Assembly: GCA_035651755.1 (NCBI GenBank)
Contig: DASRFA010000013.1
Span: 482,533-546,532, forward strand
Direction of reading: 5' to 3'
Length of the DNA stretch: 64,000 bases
Origin: DASRFA01 sp035651755
GTDB lineage: Bacteria > Desulfobacterota > Binatia > UBA12015
This document shows positions 25,511 through 33,789 of this stretch, piece after piece. The notes under the pieces were generated by a model. The model did not search any database. It saw nothing but the letters and a program-made list of their open reading frames with translations, and had not been told where the DNA came from. A program made the translations under genes and the position numbers. Numbering within the stretch: position 1 is the stretch's first letter; each line of letters opens with the position of its first letter.

Positions 25511-26338
25511 TCAGCTTGCCGGGAAGAGGCGGCTCGCCGCCAGCGCCACCGCGGCCGCATCGTGCGCGAAGTGGTGGTCGCCGGGCAGGGTCACGACCTC
25601 CACTCCGGGGATCCCGGCGAGCTTCCGGCAGTCCGCCTCGGCGTCGTCGACGCCGCTCAGACAGAGGACGCGCGGCACCGCTGCGGTCCGTAGCGCGGCG
25701 TCGACGCGGTGGTCGGCGCTGGCCTCCGGGCTCCTGACCCAGTCGAGCGGGTTGATCTGGAAGGACGCGCTCTCGCCGGGCGCGATGAGCAGCACGCCCG
25801 CGAGGCGCGCGCGCTCGCGCGCTTTCCAGTCGGCGACGACCACCGCGGCGATCTCGGCGCCGAACGAGTATCCGCCGAGCACGACCGGCAAGCCCGAGCT
25901 CGACGCGACGGCGACGACGCGATCGACGTCGCGCGCCACCTCCACCGGCTCGCGCTCGGCGTAGAAGTACTTGAGCGAGCTCCAGCCGATCGTCGCGATG
26001 CCGCGCCCGGCGAGCTCGTGCGCGACGCTGTCGTCGAGCCAGGCCCAGCCGCCGTCTCCCGAGAGGAACACCACGAGCGCGCGCGGCGCGGACGCGGGCC
26101 AGACGTAGGTGAGCGGCAGGTCGAGCCGATCGAGCTCGGCCTCGAGCCGCTCGGCGAAAGCCGTCCGGGGTTCGCTCGCCGCCGGCGTCGCGGCGCCGGC
26201 CGGCGCCGGGGTCGGCGGGGTCGCATCCTCGGCGCGTGCGATGGCGCCCATCGCGAGCGCGCACGCGAGCGCGCCCGCCGCCGCCGCTGCCGGGACGCGC
26301 CGCCGCCCGCGGCTCGCCGCCGCTACGCGGGCGCGCAT
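25511..26338 (-). CDS. Periplasmic VirJ/AcvB-family alpha/beta hydrolase
   Basis: 275 aa from the ATG at 26338. A signal peptide (AAAAAGALACALAMGAIARA) and a Pro/Ala linker precede an alpha/beta-hydrolase domain. Family motifs are VVFLSGDGGWAWLDD, IATIGWSSLKYFYAEREP, the nucleophile elbow GGYSFGAE (Ser158), the acid in SGVDDAEADC and the histidine in LPGDHHFAHD. VirJ and AcvB of Agrobacterium support type IV secretion or acid tolerance, and AcvB cleaves lysyl-phosphatidylglycerol. Sitting between gmhB (16-nt overlap) and mprF (3-nt gap), it most likely degrades the lipid that MprF makes. Substrate is inferred, not shown. Confidence 0.85.
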   Translation of the reverse strand: MRARVAAASRGRRRVPAAAAAGALACALAMGAIARAEDATPPTPAPAGAATPAASEPRTAFAERLEAELDRLDLPLTYVWPASAPRALVVFLSGDGGWAWLDDSVAHELAGRGIATIGWSSLKYFYAEREPVEVARDVDRVVAVASSSGLPVVLGGYSFGAEIAAVVVADWKARERARLAGVLLIAPGESASFQINPLDWVRSPEASADHRVDAALRTAAVPRVLCLSGVDDAEADCRKLAGIPGVEVVTLPGDHHFAHDAAAVALAASRLFPAS

Positions 26339-26922
26339 GCGAGGATGTGGCGTGCTGCGGCCGCGAGGTCGGCGACCACCGGGGTCGCGACCGTGAGCCG
26401 GGCGCGCTCCTCCTCGCCGTGTCCGGTCGTGACGAGGATGCCGCGGCATCCCGCGCGCGCCGCGAGCTCGACGTCGACGGCATGATCGCCGACGACCCAC
26501 GAGCGCGGCAGGTCGGCTCCGAGCACGTCGCGCGCGCGGAGGAGGGGGGTCGGAGACGGCTTCCGGCAGTCGCAGCGGGCGTCGGGGAGATGCGGGCACA
26601 TGTAGGTCGCCTCGATCGCGATGCCGGCCCGATCGAGGTCGTTCAGGAGCCGGCGGTGGAAGACCTCGAACTCCGCGTGCGAGAAGATGCCGCGCGCGAT
26701 GCCGCTCTGGTTCGTGACGATCGCGAAGCGGTAGCCGGCGGCGCTCAGCACGCGCAGCGCATCGACGACGCCCGGCAGCAGCTCGTAGTCCGCGAGGCGG
26801 TAGCCGTACCCGACGTCGCGGACGAGCGTGCCGTCGCGATCGAGGAACACGAAGCGGCCGTCCGGCATGCGCTCCAGGATCGCGCGAATCCGGCCTCGGG
26901 ACAATTTGGGATGCTGCGCCAC
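26323..26922 (-). CDS. gmhB: D-glycero-D-manno-heptose-1,7-bisphosphate 7-phosphatase-like (HAD-IIIA)
   Basis: 199 aa. HAD motif I is VFLDRDGTLVRDVGY (Asp28, Asp30); IVTNQSGIARGIFS, CPHLPDARCDCRKPSP (the Cys/His zinc loop typical of GmhB) and WVVGDHAVDVELAARAGC follow. GmhB removes the C7 phosphate of heptose bisphosphate on the way to ADP-heptose for LPS core, or GDP-heptose for glycoproteins. Translation may begin at the second Met (residue 19, MPDGRFVFLD), as the first 18 residues lack family similarity. It is the first gene of a three-gene envelope operon with the VirJ-like gene and mprF. The usual gmhA, hldE and gmhD partners are not in the window. Confidence 0.88.
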   Translation of the reverse strand: MAQHPKLSRGRIRAILERMPDGRFVFLDRDGTLVRDVGYGYRLADYELLPGVVDALRVLSAAGYRFAIVTNQSGIARGIFSHAEFEVFHRRLLNDLDRAGIAIEATYMCPHLPDARCDCRKPSPTPLLRARDVLGADLPRSWVVGDHAVDVELAARAGCRGILVTTGHGEEERARLTVATPVVADLAAAARHILACAPA

Positions 26923-27000
26923 CGCCGCCGCTCGGGAGGTTCAACACCGGCGCACGCCCGAGGACGCGATCCGCGACCGCGTGCGATTCAGAATGGCGTT

Positions 27001-27033
27001 TCGCACGTTCGTCGCACGTTCGTCGCACGTCGC
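27001..27033. repeat. Three tandem 11-bp repeats in a divergent spacer
   Basis: Two identical units TCGCACGTTCG (27001-27011, 27012-27022) are followed by a third that diverges at its end. They lie between divergent gmhB and the LOG gene, 49 nt before the LOG start. They could be regulator half-sites, or a chance slip in GC-rich DNA. Confidence 0.4.
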
Positions 27034-27081
27034 GGCGGTGGTCCTGGTCGGCGGCGGAAGAAAGCCCTACGCTCGCTCGGC

Positions 27082-27714
27082 ATGGGGGAAGCAGTCGAGC
27101 CGGCCGGCGGCGGCGCGGATCTGCGGGCGAGGGCGGTCACCGTCTACGCCGGGTCGTCGCGCCGATCGCCCGCGGGGCTGTTGGCGCTCGCGCGCGACCT
27201 CGGGCGCGGCATCGCCGAGCGGGGCTGGGTGCTCGTGTACGGCGGCGCGCGCATCGGCCTCATGGGCGCGCTGGCGGATGCGGCGCTCGCGGCCGGCGGT
27301 CGCGTCGAGGGCGTGATCCTCGACACCTTCGCGCGGGTCGCGCACGCGAGCCTGCACGCGCTCGAGACCGTCGCCGACATGCGGTCGCGCAAGGCGGGCC
27401 TCGCGCACCGCGGCGACGCCTACGTCGTCCTGCCGGGGGGCTTCGGCACGCTCGAGGAGCTCTCGGAGATCCTGGTCGAGCGCCAGCTCGGGCTCCACGA
27501 GAAGCCGCTCGTCCTCGTGAACCACGAGGGCTTCTGGGATCCGCTGCTCGCGCAGATCGATCGCCAGGTCGCGGACGGACTCGTGAAGGAGGCGTACCGG
27601 GCGCTCTTGACGGTCGTGCCCGATGCCGAAGCGGCGCTGGCCGCGATCGCGCGCTCGCCGGCCGCGGATCGCGGCCGCTCGGGTGGGGCCTCGGACCTGG
27701 CGAAGCTCGCGTGA
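27082..27714 (+). CDS. LOG-family (TIGR00730) nucleotide-binding protein
   Basis: 210 aa. Rossmann-like LOG motifs: VTVYAGSSRRSP at the start, GWVLVYGGARIGLMG, VADMRSRKAGL (Arg103-Lys104 pair) and PGGFGTLEELSEIL (residues 118-131). Characterised members are nucleoside-5'-monophosphate phosphoribohydrolases that release cytokinin bases or other bases from AMP-type nucleotides; many bacterial ones are housekeeping enzymes of nucleotide turnover. It is soluble. It converges on the ferritin-like gene with a 6-nt gap. Confidence 0.92.
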   Translation: MGEAVEPAGGGADLRARAVTVYAGSSRRSPAGLLALARDLGRGIAERGWVLVYGGARIGLMGALADAALAAGGRVEGVILDTFARVAHASLHALETVADMRSRKAGLAHRGDAYVVLPGGFGTLEELSEILVERQLGLHEKPLVLVNHEGFWDPLLAQIDRQVADGLVKEAYRALLTVVPDAEAALAAIARSPAADRGRSGGASDLAKLA

Positions 27715-27720
27715 GCGACG

Positions 27721-28695
27721 TCACGGGCGCGCGAGCGCGAACGCGCGGCCGCCGAGATCGCGGAGAAGATCGTCGAGCGGGAACGCGCCGCGCGTCGCCC
27801 TCGCGATCGCCGCGTCCCCGACGAGCGTGCGCATCTCCGGCATCGCGCGCAGCATGAAGCGGGCGACGGCCCGGTAGAGGAACCGCATCGCGGCCCGGCC
27901 GACGCGTCCGAGCTGCCACGCGATCAGGCCGACGTGGCCGATCTCGTCGATCAGGATCTCGTCGTAGAGGAGCGCGATGCGCGCGGCGACGGCCGGCTCG
28001 TCGGCGAAGATCTCGCGTCCCCGGTCGCGCAGCATGCGGAAGAGGATGCAGCCGGCCATCTCGCTCGCGCCGGTGAGCGGCAAGCCCAGGCGCTCGGGAA
28101 GGGCGAGGATCGCGTGGACAACCGCGCGCGCCGCGAGCGGGGGTCGCACGTCCGGGACCGGAAGCCCGAACGCCCGCACGACGTCGGCCAGCATGCGGGT
28201 GTGGTAGTGCTCCTGCAGCGTCACGTGGACGAGCACGGGCTCGCGCCCGGCGTGCATGCGCCCGAGGCGCTCGGCGAGCTCGACGCCGTAGCGCTCCGAC
28301 ACGTTCGACTTCGCGGTGGCGAGCAGGAAGAGCGCGCGCTCGTCGAGCCCGCGCTCGGGCCGGGCGCGCGCGAGGTTCCGCAGGAACGTCGCGCGATCGA
28401 TCGGCGCGCGCGCGGCGAGCGGGCTCGAGTCGAGGCTCGCGAAGAACGACTCGCGGTGGGCGAGCGTCCGGCGTGCGAAGTCGGGCGCGCCGTCGCGAGC
28501 CGCGAGGATCGCGACGTAGCGCGCGAGGCCGCCCTCGGCGTCCCGTTGCGCACGCGCCGTCCGAGCCGCGACCAGCAGCACCGCGACCGAGCCGATCCCG
28601 GCGAGCGCGGCGGCCGCCGCCCACGGCGCGAGGGCGCCCATCGTCGCGGCGCCGCTCGCCGGGCACGTCAAGAACGGCATCCATGAACCGATCAT
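27721..28695 (-). CDS. Membrane-anchored ferritin-like di-iron protein
   Basis: 324 aa, AAGGAGG 8 nt before the ATG. One N-terminal membrane helix (residues ~22-44) precedes a helical domain. Candidate di-iron ligands have the ferritin-superfamily order Glu - ExxH - Glu - ExxH: Glu134 or Glu139 (SERYGVEL), Glu162/His165 (QEHYH), Glu212 (SEMAG) and Glu251/His254 (DEIGH). Such centres bind iron or activate oxygen for oxidation of a substrate, as in fatty-acid desaturases of the ferritin type, AurF-like N-oxygenases or rubrerythrins. I do not recognise the specific family. It is divergent from the response regulator across 175 nt and may be its target. Confidence 0.55.
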   Translation of the reverse strand: MIGSWMPFLTCPASGAATMGALAPWAAAAALAGIGSVAVLLVAARTARAQRDAEGGLARYVAILAARDGAPDFARRTLAHRESFFASLDSSPLAARAPIDRATFLRNLARARPERGLDERALFLLATAKSNVSERYGVELAERLGRMHAGREPVLVHVTLQEHYHTRMLADVVRAFGLPVPDVRPPLAARAVVHAILALPERLGLPLTGASEMAGCILFRMLRDRGREIFADEPAVAARIALLYDEILIDEIGHVGLIAWQLGRVGRAAMRFLYRAVARFMLRAMPEMRTLVGDAAIARATRGAFPLDDLLRDLGGRAFALARP

Positions 28696-28870
28696 CGTCC
28701 GTCCCTCCTTGCCGCGAATCGTAAGGAGGAGCCGGAGCCAGGCGCCATCGCGCGCTCGCGCCGATTTTTCGCGTACGGCCGATCCGGTACGAGCGGCCGG
28801 GCCTCGTAGTCCGAAAGTACGGTCTGGTGCGTCGCAGCCTTTCCGTCATACTTCGCGCCGGAGGTCCGAG

Positions 28871-29542
28871 TTGGCGCGCGAGCCCGTCAAGGTCGTCATC
28901 GTGGACGATCACCCCGTCTTCCGCGACGGGCTCCGGCGCTGCCTCGAGTCCAGCCGATCGCTCAAAGTGCTCGCCGCGGTCGGCGGTGCCGACGAGCTCT
29001 GGAAGGCGCTGCGCACGCACGGCCGGCCGCAGATCGTGCTGATGGACGTCGAGATGCCGGGAGAGGGCGGGATCGCGCTCACGCAGCAGCTTCACGACCG
29101 CCACCCCGACGTGCGCGTCCTCATGCTGACCGCGTTCTCCGACTCGGAGCGCGTCTTCGCCGCGCTCAAGGCCGGCGCGGTCGGCTATCTCCTCAAGAAC
29201 ATCGCTCCCGAGGAGCTCCGCCGGACGGTCGGGCGCGCGGCGGCGGGCGAGGCGATGCTCTCGGGCGAGGTCGCGGGGCGCGTGCTGCGCGAGTTCGAGC
29301 GCGAGCGCGCCGAGGAGCCGCACCGCGAGCAGCTCGCGACGCTGACGCAACGCGAGGAGGAGGTGCTCCGCCTGCTGGCGACCGGCGAGTCGAACCGCGA
29401 GATCGCGCGCCGTCTCTTCATCAGCGAGCAGACGGTGAAGAACCACCTCGCGAGCATCTTCCGGAAGCTCCGCGTGAACGACCGCACCAAGGCGGCGCTG
29501 CTCGCCGTCAAGCTCGGCTTCGCGCGCGACGAGACGCGATGA
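28871..29542 (+). CDS. NarL/LuxR-type response regulator
   Basis: 223 aa from a TTG start at 28871, chosen because GGAGG (28859-28863) precedes it and the receiver domain begins at once (VKVVIVDDHPVFRDG). The phosphoacceptor is Asp59 in IVLMDVEMPG; the switch residues LMLTAFSD and the Lys of YLLKN follow. The C-terminal LuxR helix-turn-helix spans LTQREEEVLRLLATGESNRE to the end. It activates or represses transcription after phosphorylation. Its stop overlaps the start of the cognate kinase gene by 4 nt (ATGA). Confidence 0.92.
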   Translation: MAREPVKVVIVDDHPVFRDGLRRCLESSRSLKVLAAVGGADELWKALRTHGRPQIVLMDVEMPGEGGIALTQQLHDRHPDVRVLMLTAFSDSERVFAALKAGAVGYLLKNIAPEELRRTVGRAAAGEAMLSGEVAGRVLREFERERAEEPHREQLATLTQREEEVLRLLATGESNREIARRLFISEQTVKNHLASIFRKLRVNDRTKAALLAVKLGFARDETR

Positions 29543-31068
29543 GCCCGCGCCTCCGCTTCGCCTTCCGCGTCGCCCTCGTGGCGGCCGCGATCGCGACCGT
29601 CGTTGCGAGCGCGTTCTCCTTCCGAGCGTCCGACTGGCCGATCTACCTCGTCTTCGTCCTGCTGCGCCTCACCGTCATGTCGCTTTCGGTCGAGGTCCTT
29701 CCCGGGCTGCTGCTCCCGATGCCGGAGATGGCCGTCACCATCGGGTTTCTCTACGTCGGGGGGCTGCCGATCATCATCCTCTGCAACCTCTCGCCTCCGA
29801 CACTGGCCCAGCTCCTGTACTGGGTCCTTCCGGGCCGCCTGCCCGCGCGAATGCCCACCATCTACTCCGGCCCCGGTGGACACGGCCCCCGCGAGCGCTT
29901 GGTACCCAGGTCCGCGGTCGCGGCCGACTGGGCGATGTACGCGATCGGCCTGGGCGTGCGCTGGGCCGTGGCGAGCGTCGTCGCGGGAGGCGCGCCGCCG
30001 TGGTCGAGCGCGCTCGCCATCCTGGCCGGCGAGGCGGCGGGTTACGCGGTGTGGTCGGTGGTGTCGCTCGCGCCGATCCTGAGCTTCAGCGACGTCCTGC
30101 GCGCTCCGACCGGCCTGTGGGCGCGTGCGCTCCGCCAGGACCTCGGGCTCATCATGATCCCGACCTTGACGCCGTTCATCTTCCTGATCGCCTACGGCTA
30201 CCGCGCGGTGGGCGTGCTGGGAGCGACGGCGTGGTCGCTGGCCGCGCTCGGCGTGCACTTCCTCCTGAAGCGCCTCACCGAGCGCCGGATCGTCGTCGAG
30301 CGCCAGAACGACCAGCTCGCGGCGCTGAACCGCGAGCTCGAGCACCGCGAGCGGCTGTCGGCGATCGGGAAGATGTCGTCGGTCGTCTCGCACCAGATGC
30401 TCCAGCAGCTCGGCATCATCGGCCTCCACGCCGACCTGATCCGCCACGCCGAAGCGGACGGCGACGCGGCGCACGCGCTCGCGCAGGCGCGCTCGAGCGC
30501 GCGCGAGATCGAGGATGCGCTCGCCGACGTGAACCGCGTCCTGACGGACCTCCTCGTGTTCAGCCGCGACCTCCGGCTGAACATCGCGGAGCACGACCTC
30601 GCGACGCTCGCGCGCGAATGCGCGGAGGAGTGCGGCCGGGTCGCCGACGCGCGCGCCGTGACGATCGACCTCGAGTGTCGCGCCGCGCCGCCCGTCGTGC
30701 TCGACAAGCTGAAGATGAGGCAGGCGATCGTGAACGTCGTCCGGAACGCGATCGAGGCGGCCCCGCCGGGATCCGTGGTGACCATCGCGTCCGGGCCGGC
30801 CAGCGATGGCGTCGAGATCGCCGTCCGCGACCGCGGGGGCGGGATCGCCCCCGGCGACGCCGATCGGGTGTTCGCGCCGTTCTACACGACCAAGGACGGC
30901 GGCACCGGCCTCGGCCTCGCGATCGCGCGCGAGTTCACCGAGGCGCACGGCGGGCGGATCGCGGTCGACCGGACGGCGTCGCCCGGCACGACCGTCCGGA
31001 TCGCGCTCCCGCTCCGGCCGCAGGACGCCGGCGGACTCGCGACCGCGGCCGCCGGGGTCGCTTCGTAG
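29539..31068 (+). CDS. Multi-pass membrane sensor histidine kinase
   Basis: 509 aa. Residues ~10-245 form about seven to eight hydrophobic helices, an integral membrane sensor resembling MASE-type modules. A short coiled coil (ERQNDQLAALNRELEHRERL) leads to the phosphoacceptor helix with His285 in SVVSHQMLQQLGIIGLHADL. That is not the usual SHELRTPL or HPK4 HELNQPL. The ATPase domain is complete: N box VVRNAIEAAPPGS, G1 DRGGGIAP, G2 GGTGLGLAIAREFTEAHGGR. It follows the NarL-type regulator with a 4-nt overlap and is its likely partner, although NarL-type regulators usually pair with HisKA_3 kinases. Confidence 0.88.
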   Translation: MSPRLRFAFRVALVAAAIATVVASAFSFRASDWPIYLVFVLLRLTVMSLSVEVLPGLLLPMPEMAVTIGFLYVGGLPIIILCNLSPPTLAQLLYWVLPGRLPARMPTIYSGPGGHGPRERLVPRSAVAADWAMYAIGLGVRWAVASVVAGGAPPWSSALAILAGEAAGYAVWSVVSLAPILSFSDVLRAPTGLWARALRQDLGLIMIPTLTPFIFLIAYGYRAVGVLGATAWSLAALGVHFLLKRLTERRIVVERQNDQLAALNRELEHRERLSAIGKMSSVVSHQMLQQLGIIGLHADLIRHAEADGDAAHALAQARSSAREIEDALADVNRVLTDLLVFSRDLRLNIAEHDLATLARECAEECGRVADARAVTIDLECRAAPPVVLDKLKMRQAIVNVVRNAIEAAPPGSVVTIASGPASDGVEIAVRDRGGGIAPGDADRVFAPFYTTKDGGTGLGLAIAREFTEAHGGRIAVDRTASPGTTVRIALPLRPQDAGGLATAAAGVAS

Positions 31069-31183
31069 AAGCGCCGACGGCGCGACGCTGCGCGCCGGCG
31101 GCGCCTCAAGCGGCCGCCGCGATCGCCCGACATTCGATGGAGCGGCCGCGCAGGGGCGTCTCGCGCGCGCGCATCGGAGGGGC

Positions 31184-32077
31184 ATGGCGGTGTGTGGTTC
31201 GGGAAGCGATCGCCGTCGACGAGACGTCGCGGGACGCGCGCTTCGCCGACGCGCGGGCGCGCTGGCGCTCGCGGCCGGCCTCGCGGCCGACGCGGCCTGG
31301 GCGCAGAGCGCCCTCCAGGTCACGCCCGACGGCAAGCGGACGCTCATCAACAAGCAGGTCGGCGACGAGCGCTGGGCGATCACGCTCAACGCCGACGACG
31401 CGACCGTCACCGGCAACGTCTCCGAGGCCGGCGGCTCCGCTGCGTTCCTCTTCTGCACCCCGGGCCTGACGACCGATCGCGAGGATGTCGCGCTCTCGTG
31501 CCAGTCGGCGCCGCCGTGCACGGTCGCGCCGTGCCCGGGATCGCAGTGGACGTTCGCGGACGACGTCGCCCTCCCGCTCTCGTTCTTCGCACCGCCGGCA
31601 GGGCCGACGCCGACGCCCGTGCCGACCGCCGCGCTCTCCGATCTGCGCGGCCTCTGGCAATTCGACTACGCGATCGCCGGCGGCTCGACGGCGGTCTACG
31701 AGCTCGTCGACGTGCTCTACCAGTTCGGTCGCCCCGTCTTGACGGGCCACGACGCGACCGGATTCCCGGTCAACGTCGCGTATCCGCAGCCGGGCGCCGC
31801 GCCGCAGTACGAGTTCGCGCTCCTCGCCGTCGCCGAGAACGGCTGCCTGCTCACGCTCTTCCGGCGAGACGGCGCCGCGACGATCGCCGGCATCGCGTTC
31901 CCGGTCGGCCGGGCCTCCGACGGCAGCTGCCTCGGCATCGCGCTCGGACAGACGCCGGTCGAGGTGTCGGGGTTCCGGCTCCCGACCGACGGCGCGCGCG
32001 CCGCGCCCGGGCCCGCGGTCGACGCGAGCGAACTCCAGCGCCTGATCGACGTCCTCCAGCCGAACGTCCGCCGCTGA
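31184..32077 (+). CDS. Orphan secreted two-domain protein
   Basis: 297 aa; GGAGGGG lies just before the ATG. A basic N-terminus (DRRRRDVAGRALRRR) and hydrophobic segment ending AAWAQ act as a signal peptide, perhaps Tat-like in charge but without a twin-Arg-x-Phe motif. Domain 1 (residues ~45-135) has paired cysteines (FLFCTPGL, SCQSAPPCTVAPCPG). A Thr/Pro linker (PTPTPVPTAA) leads to domain 2 (LSDLRGLWQFDYAI...), beta-rich, with two more cysteines. No family recognised. It stands 115 nt after the kinase and upstream of the polysaccharide cluster, so it may belong to the two-component regulon or be an extracellular matrix protein. Confidence 0.7.
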   Translation: MAVCGSGSDRRRRDVAGRALRRRAGALALAAGLAADAAWAQSALQVTPDGKRTLINKQVGDERWAITLNADDATVTGNVSEAGGSAAFLFCTPGLTTDREDVALSCQSAPPCTVAPCPGSQWTFADDVALPLSFFAPPAGPTPTPVPTAALSDLRGLWQFDYAIAGGSTAVYELVDVLYQFGRPVLTGHDATGFPVNVAYPQPGAAPQYEFALLAVAENGCLLTLFRRDGAATIAGIAFPVGRASDGSCLGIALGQTPVEVSGFRLPTDGARAAPGPAVDASELQRLIDVLQPNVRR

Positions 32078-32236
32078 CGACACCGGGCGGAGACTCGTGC
32101 GCTCGACGTGCGCCCGGCTCGGTCGCCCGCATCGCGACCGGCTCGGGACCGCGCCATGGCTTCTCGGTGACGCAACGGTCGCGCGCGCGATCGTGCATCC
32201 GCGCATGACGCGAGAGCGGTCGCGGACGAGGCCGGC

Positions 32237-32311
32237 GCGGCTTTTTCGAAGCCGCTCGGGGCACGGAACTTGGTCCCCTCGTCGGTCGAGGGAACGTCGC
32301 GAGGGACCAGG
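32237..32311 (+). promoter_or_regulatory. Structured leader before the polysaccharide cluster
   Basis: Two stems lie between the secreted protein and the first cluster gene: GCGGCTT (32237-32243) with AAGCCGC (32249-32255) around a T-rich loop, then an imperfect stem pairing TTGGTCCCCTCG (from 32271) with CGAGGGACCAGG (ending ~32311), containing a small CCTCG/CGAGG stem. The first could end the preceding transcript; the second lies just before the ATG at 32316 and could hide or expose the ribosome site. No ops/JUMPstart element was found. Confidence 0.35.
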
Positions 32312-32315
32312 GGCC

Positions 32316-33779
32316 ATGTCGGACACGATACCGCCGATTCACGTACCGCTTCGCCGGAGCGCGCTCGTCGCCGCGCTCAAGGTCGCGGATCTCGCTCTCG
32401 TCACGGCGAGCTGGGCGATCGCGACCGCGATCGGGCGCGCCGGGCTGTCGCTCGAGCGCTGGCCGTCGCTCGTCGGGGTGCTGCGCTCCGAGATGGCCGT
32501 CGCCGACGCGCTCGCGGTCGCCGCTTACCTGTACTTCTTCCACCTCGTCCTGAGCGCGTGCGGGATCTACCGCTCGCATCGCATCGCGCCCGCCTCGCGC
32601 GAGCGCGGCGAGCTCGCGACCGCGGTCGTGCTCGCGAGCTTCCCGCTCGTCGTGGTCGGCTGGTGGCTCGAGCCCGCGCTCCTCCCCCCGCACTTCCTGG
32701 TCGCGTTTCCGATCGCGGCGCTCGCGTCGCTGTTGCTCGCGCACGAGGCCTTTCGCTGCGCGGCGCGCCTCGCGCGGAGCGCCGGCCGGAACCTGCGCGA
32801 CGTGGTGATCGTCGCGGACGGGCCGTCGTCGCTCGGCGTCGCGATGAAGCTCGCATCGCGCGTCGGGCTCGGCTACCGCGTCGTGCGCGTGATCCCATGC
32901 GGCTCGGAACCGCCGGGAGCAGGCGCGCCGCGCCCGCCCGCCGAGGTCGCGCGCGAGCTGGAGGAGCTCCTCGCCGAGCGCCCGGTGGACGAGCTGTTCC
33001 TGGCCCTCCAGTACGGGAGCGCGCAGCCGCTCGCGCGCGCGCTCCTCCTGCGCTGCGAGCAGCAGGGCATCACGGTGCGGGTGATCGCGAACCTGACCGC
33101 GCTCGACTGCGCGTGGACGACGGTCGACGCGCTCGGCGGCCACCCGGTGATCACGGTCGCGACCGGCCCGCGCGACGCGGTCCAGCTGGCGCTGAAGCGT
33201 GCGGTTGACGTCGCGGGCGCGCTCGTCGGGCTCGTCGCGCTCGCGCCGCTCATGGCGTCGATCGCGCTCGCGATCAAGCTCGACTCGCGCGGCCCGGTCA
33301 TCTTCGCGCAGCAGCGCGTCGGCCTGAACCGGCGGCGCTTCCGCGCGCTCAAGTTTCGCACGATGGTGAACGGCGCCGATCGCCTGCAGAAGCACCTGGA
33401 GCACCGGAACGAGGCGGACGGCCCGGTCTTCAAGATCGAGAACGACCCGCGCGTGACGCGTGTCGGCCGCATCCTCCGGAAGCTGTCGCTCGACGAGCTG
33501 CCTCAGCTCGTGAACGTCCTGCGCGGTGAGATGAGCCTCGTGGGCCCGCGCCCGCTTCCGGTCCGCGACGTGACCCGCTTCGACGCGAACTGGCACAAGC
33601 GCCGCTTCAGCGTGAAGCCCGGCATCACCTGCATCTGGCAGGCGACCCGCCGCGAGCCGACCTTCGACGAGTGGGTGCGCTCCGACATGGAGTACATCGA
33701 CAACTGGTCGATCGGGCTCGACCTCAAGATCCTCGCGAAGACCTTCTCGATGGTGCTCTCGCGCGACGGAGTGCACTGA
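32316..33779 (+). CDS. Polyprenyl-phosphate phosphoglycosyltransferase (WbaP/WcaJ-type), initiates the repeat unit
   Basis: 487 aa. The N-terminal ~270 residues have four to five membrane helices and a CoA-binding-like cytoplasmic domain (VVIVADGPSSLGVAMKLAS). The C-terminal catalytic domain starts at LKRAVDVAGALVGLVALAP and contains IFAQQRVGLNRRRF, ALKFRTMVNGADR, GPVFKIENDPRVTRVGR, LSLDELPQLVNVLRGEMSLVG and PRP. This transfers a sugar-1-phosphate from a nucleotide sugar to undecaprenyl phosphate, the committed step of exopolysaccharide or O-unit synthesis. It heads the cluster and is separated from the next gene by 199 nt with a strong hairpin, so it may also be a separate transcript. Confidence 0.92.
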   Translation: MSDTIPPIHVPLRRSALVAALKVADLALVTASWAIATAIGRAGLSLERWPSLVGVLRSEMAVADALAVAAYLYFFHLVLSACGIYRSHRIAPASRERGELATAVVLASFPLVVVGWWLEPALLPPHFLVAFPIAALASLLLAHEAFRCAARLARSAGRNLRDVVIVADGPSSLGVAMKLASRVGLGYRVVRVIPCGSEPPGAGAPRPPAEVARELEELLAERPVDELFLALQYGSAQPLARALLLRCEQQGITVRVIANLTALDCAWTTVDALGGHPVITVATGPRDAVQLALKRAVDVAGALVGLVALAPLMASIALAIKLDSRGPVIFAQQRVGLNRRRFRALKFRTMVNGADRLQKHLEHRNEADGPVFKIENDPRVTRVGRILRKLSLDELPQLVNVLRGEMSLVGPRPLPVRDVTRFDANWHKRRFSVKPGITCIWQATRREPTFDEWVRSDMEYIDNWSIGLDLKILAKTFSMVLSRDGVH

Positions 33780-33789
33780 CCGTTCCAGC

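Noticed and set aside
21459..26483. 1674-codon open frame on the minus strand
   Set aside because: It runs through the amidohydrolase, mprF and virJ-like genes in a different frame and shows no domain; typical of high-GC DNA.
32078..32315. JUMPstart/ops element before the polysaccharide cluster
   Set aside because: No GGCGGTAG-like core was found.
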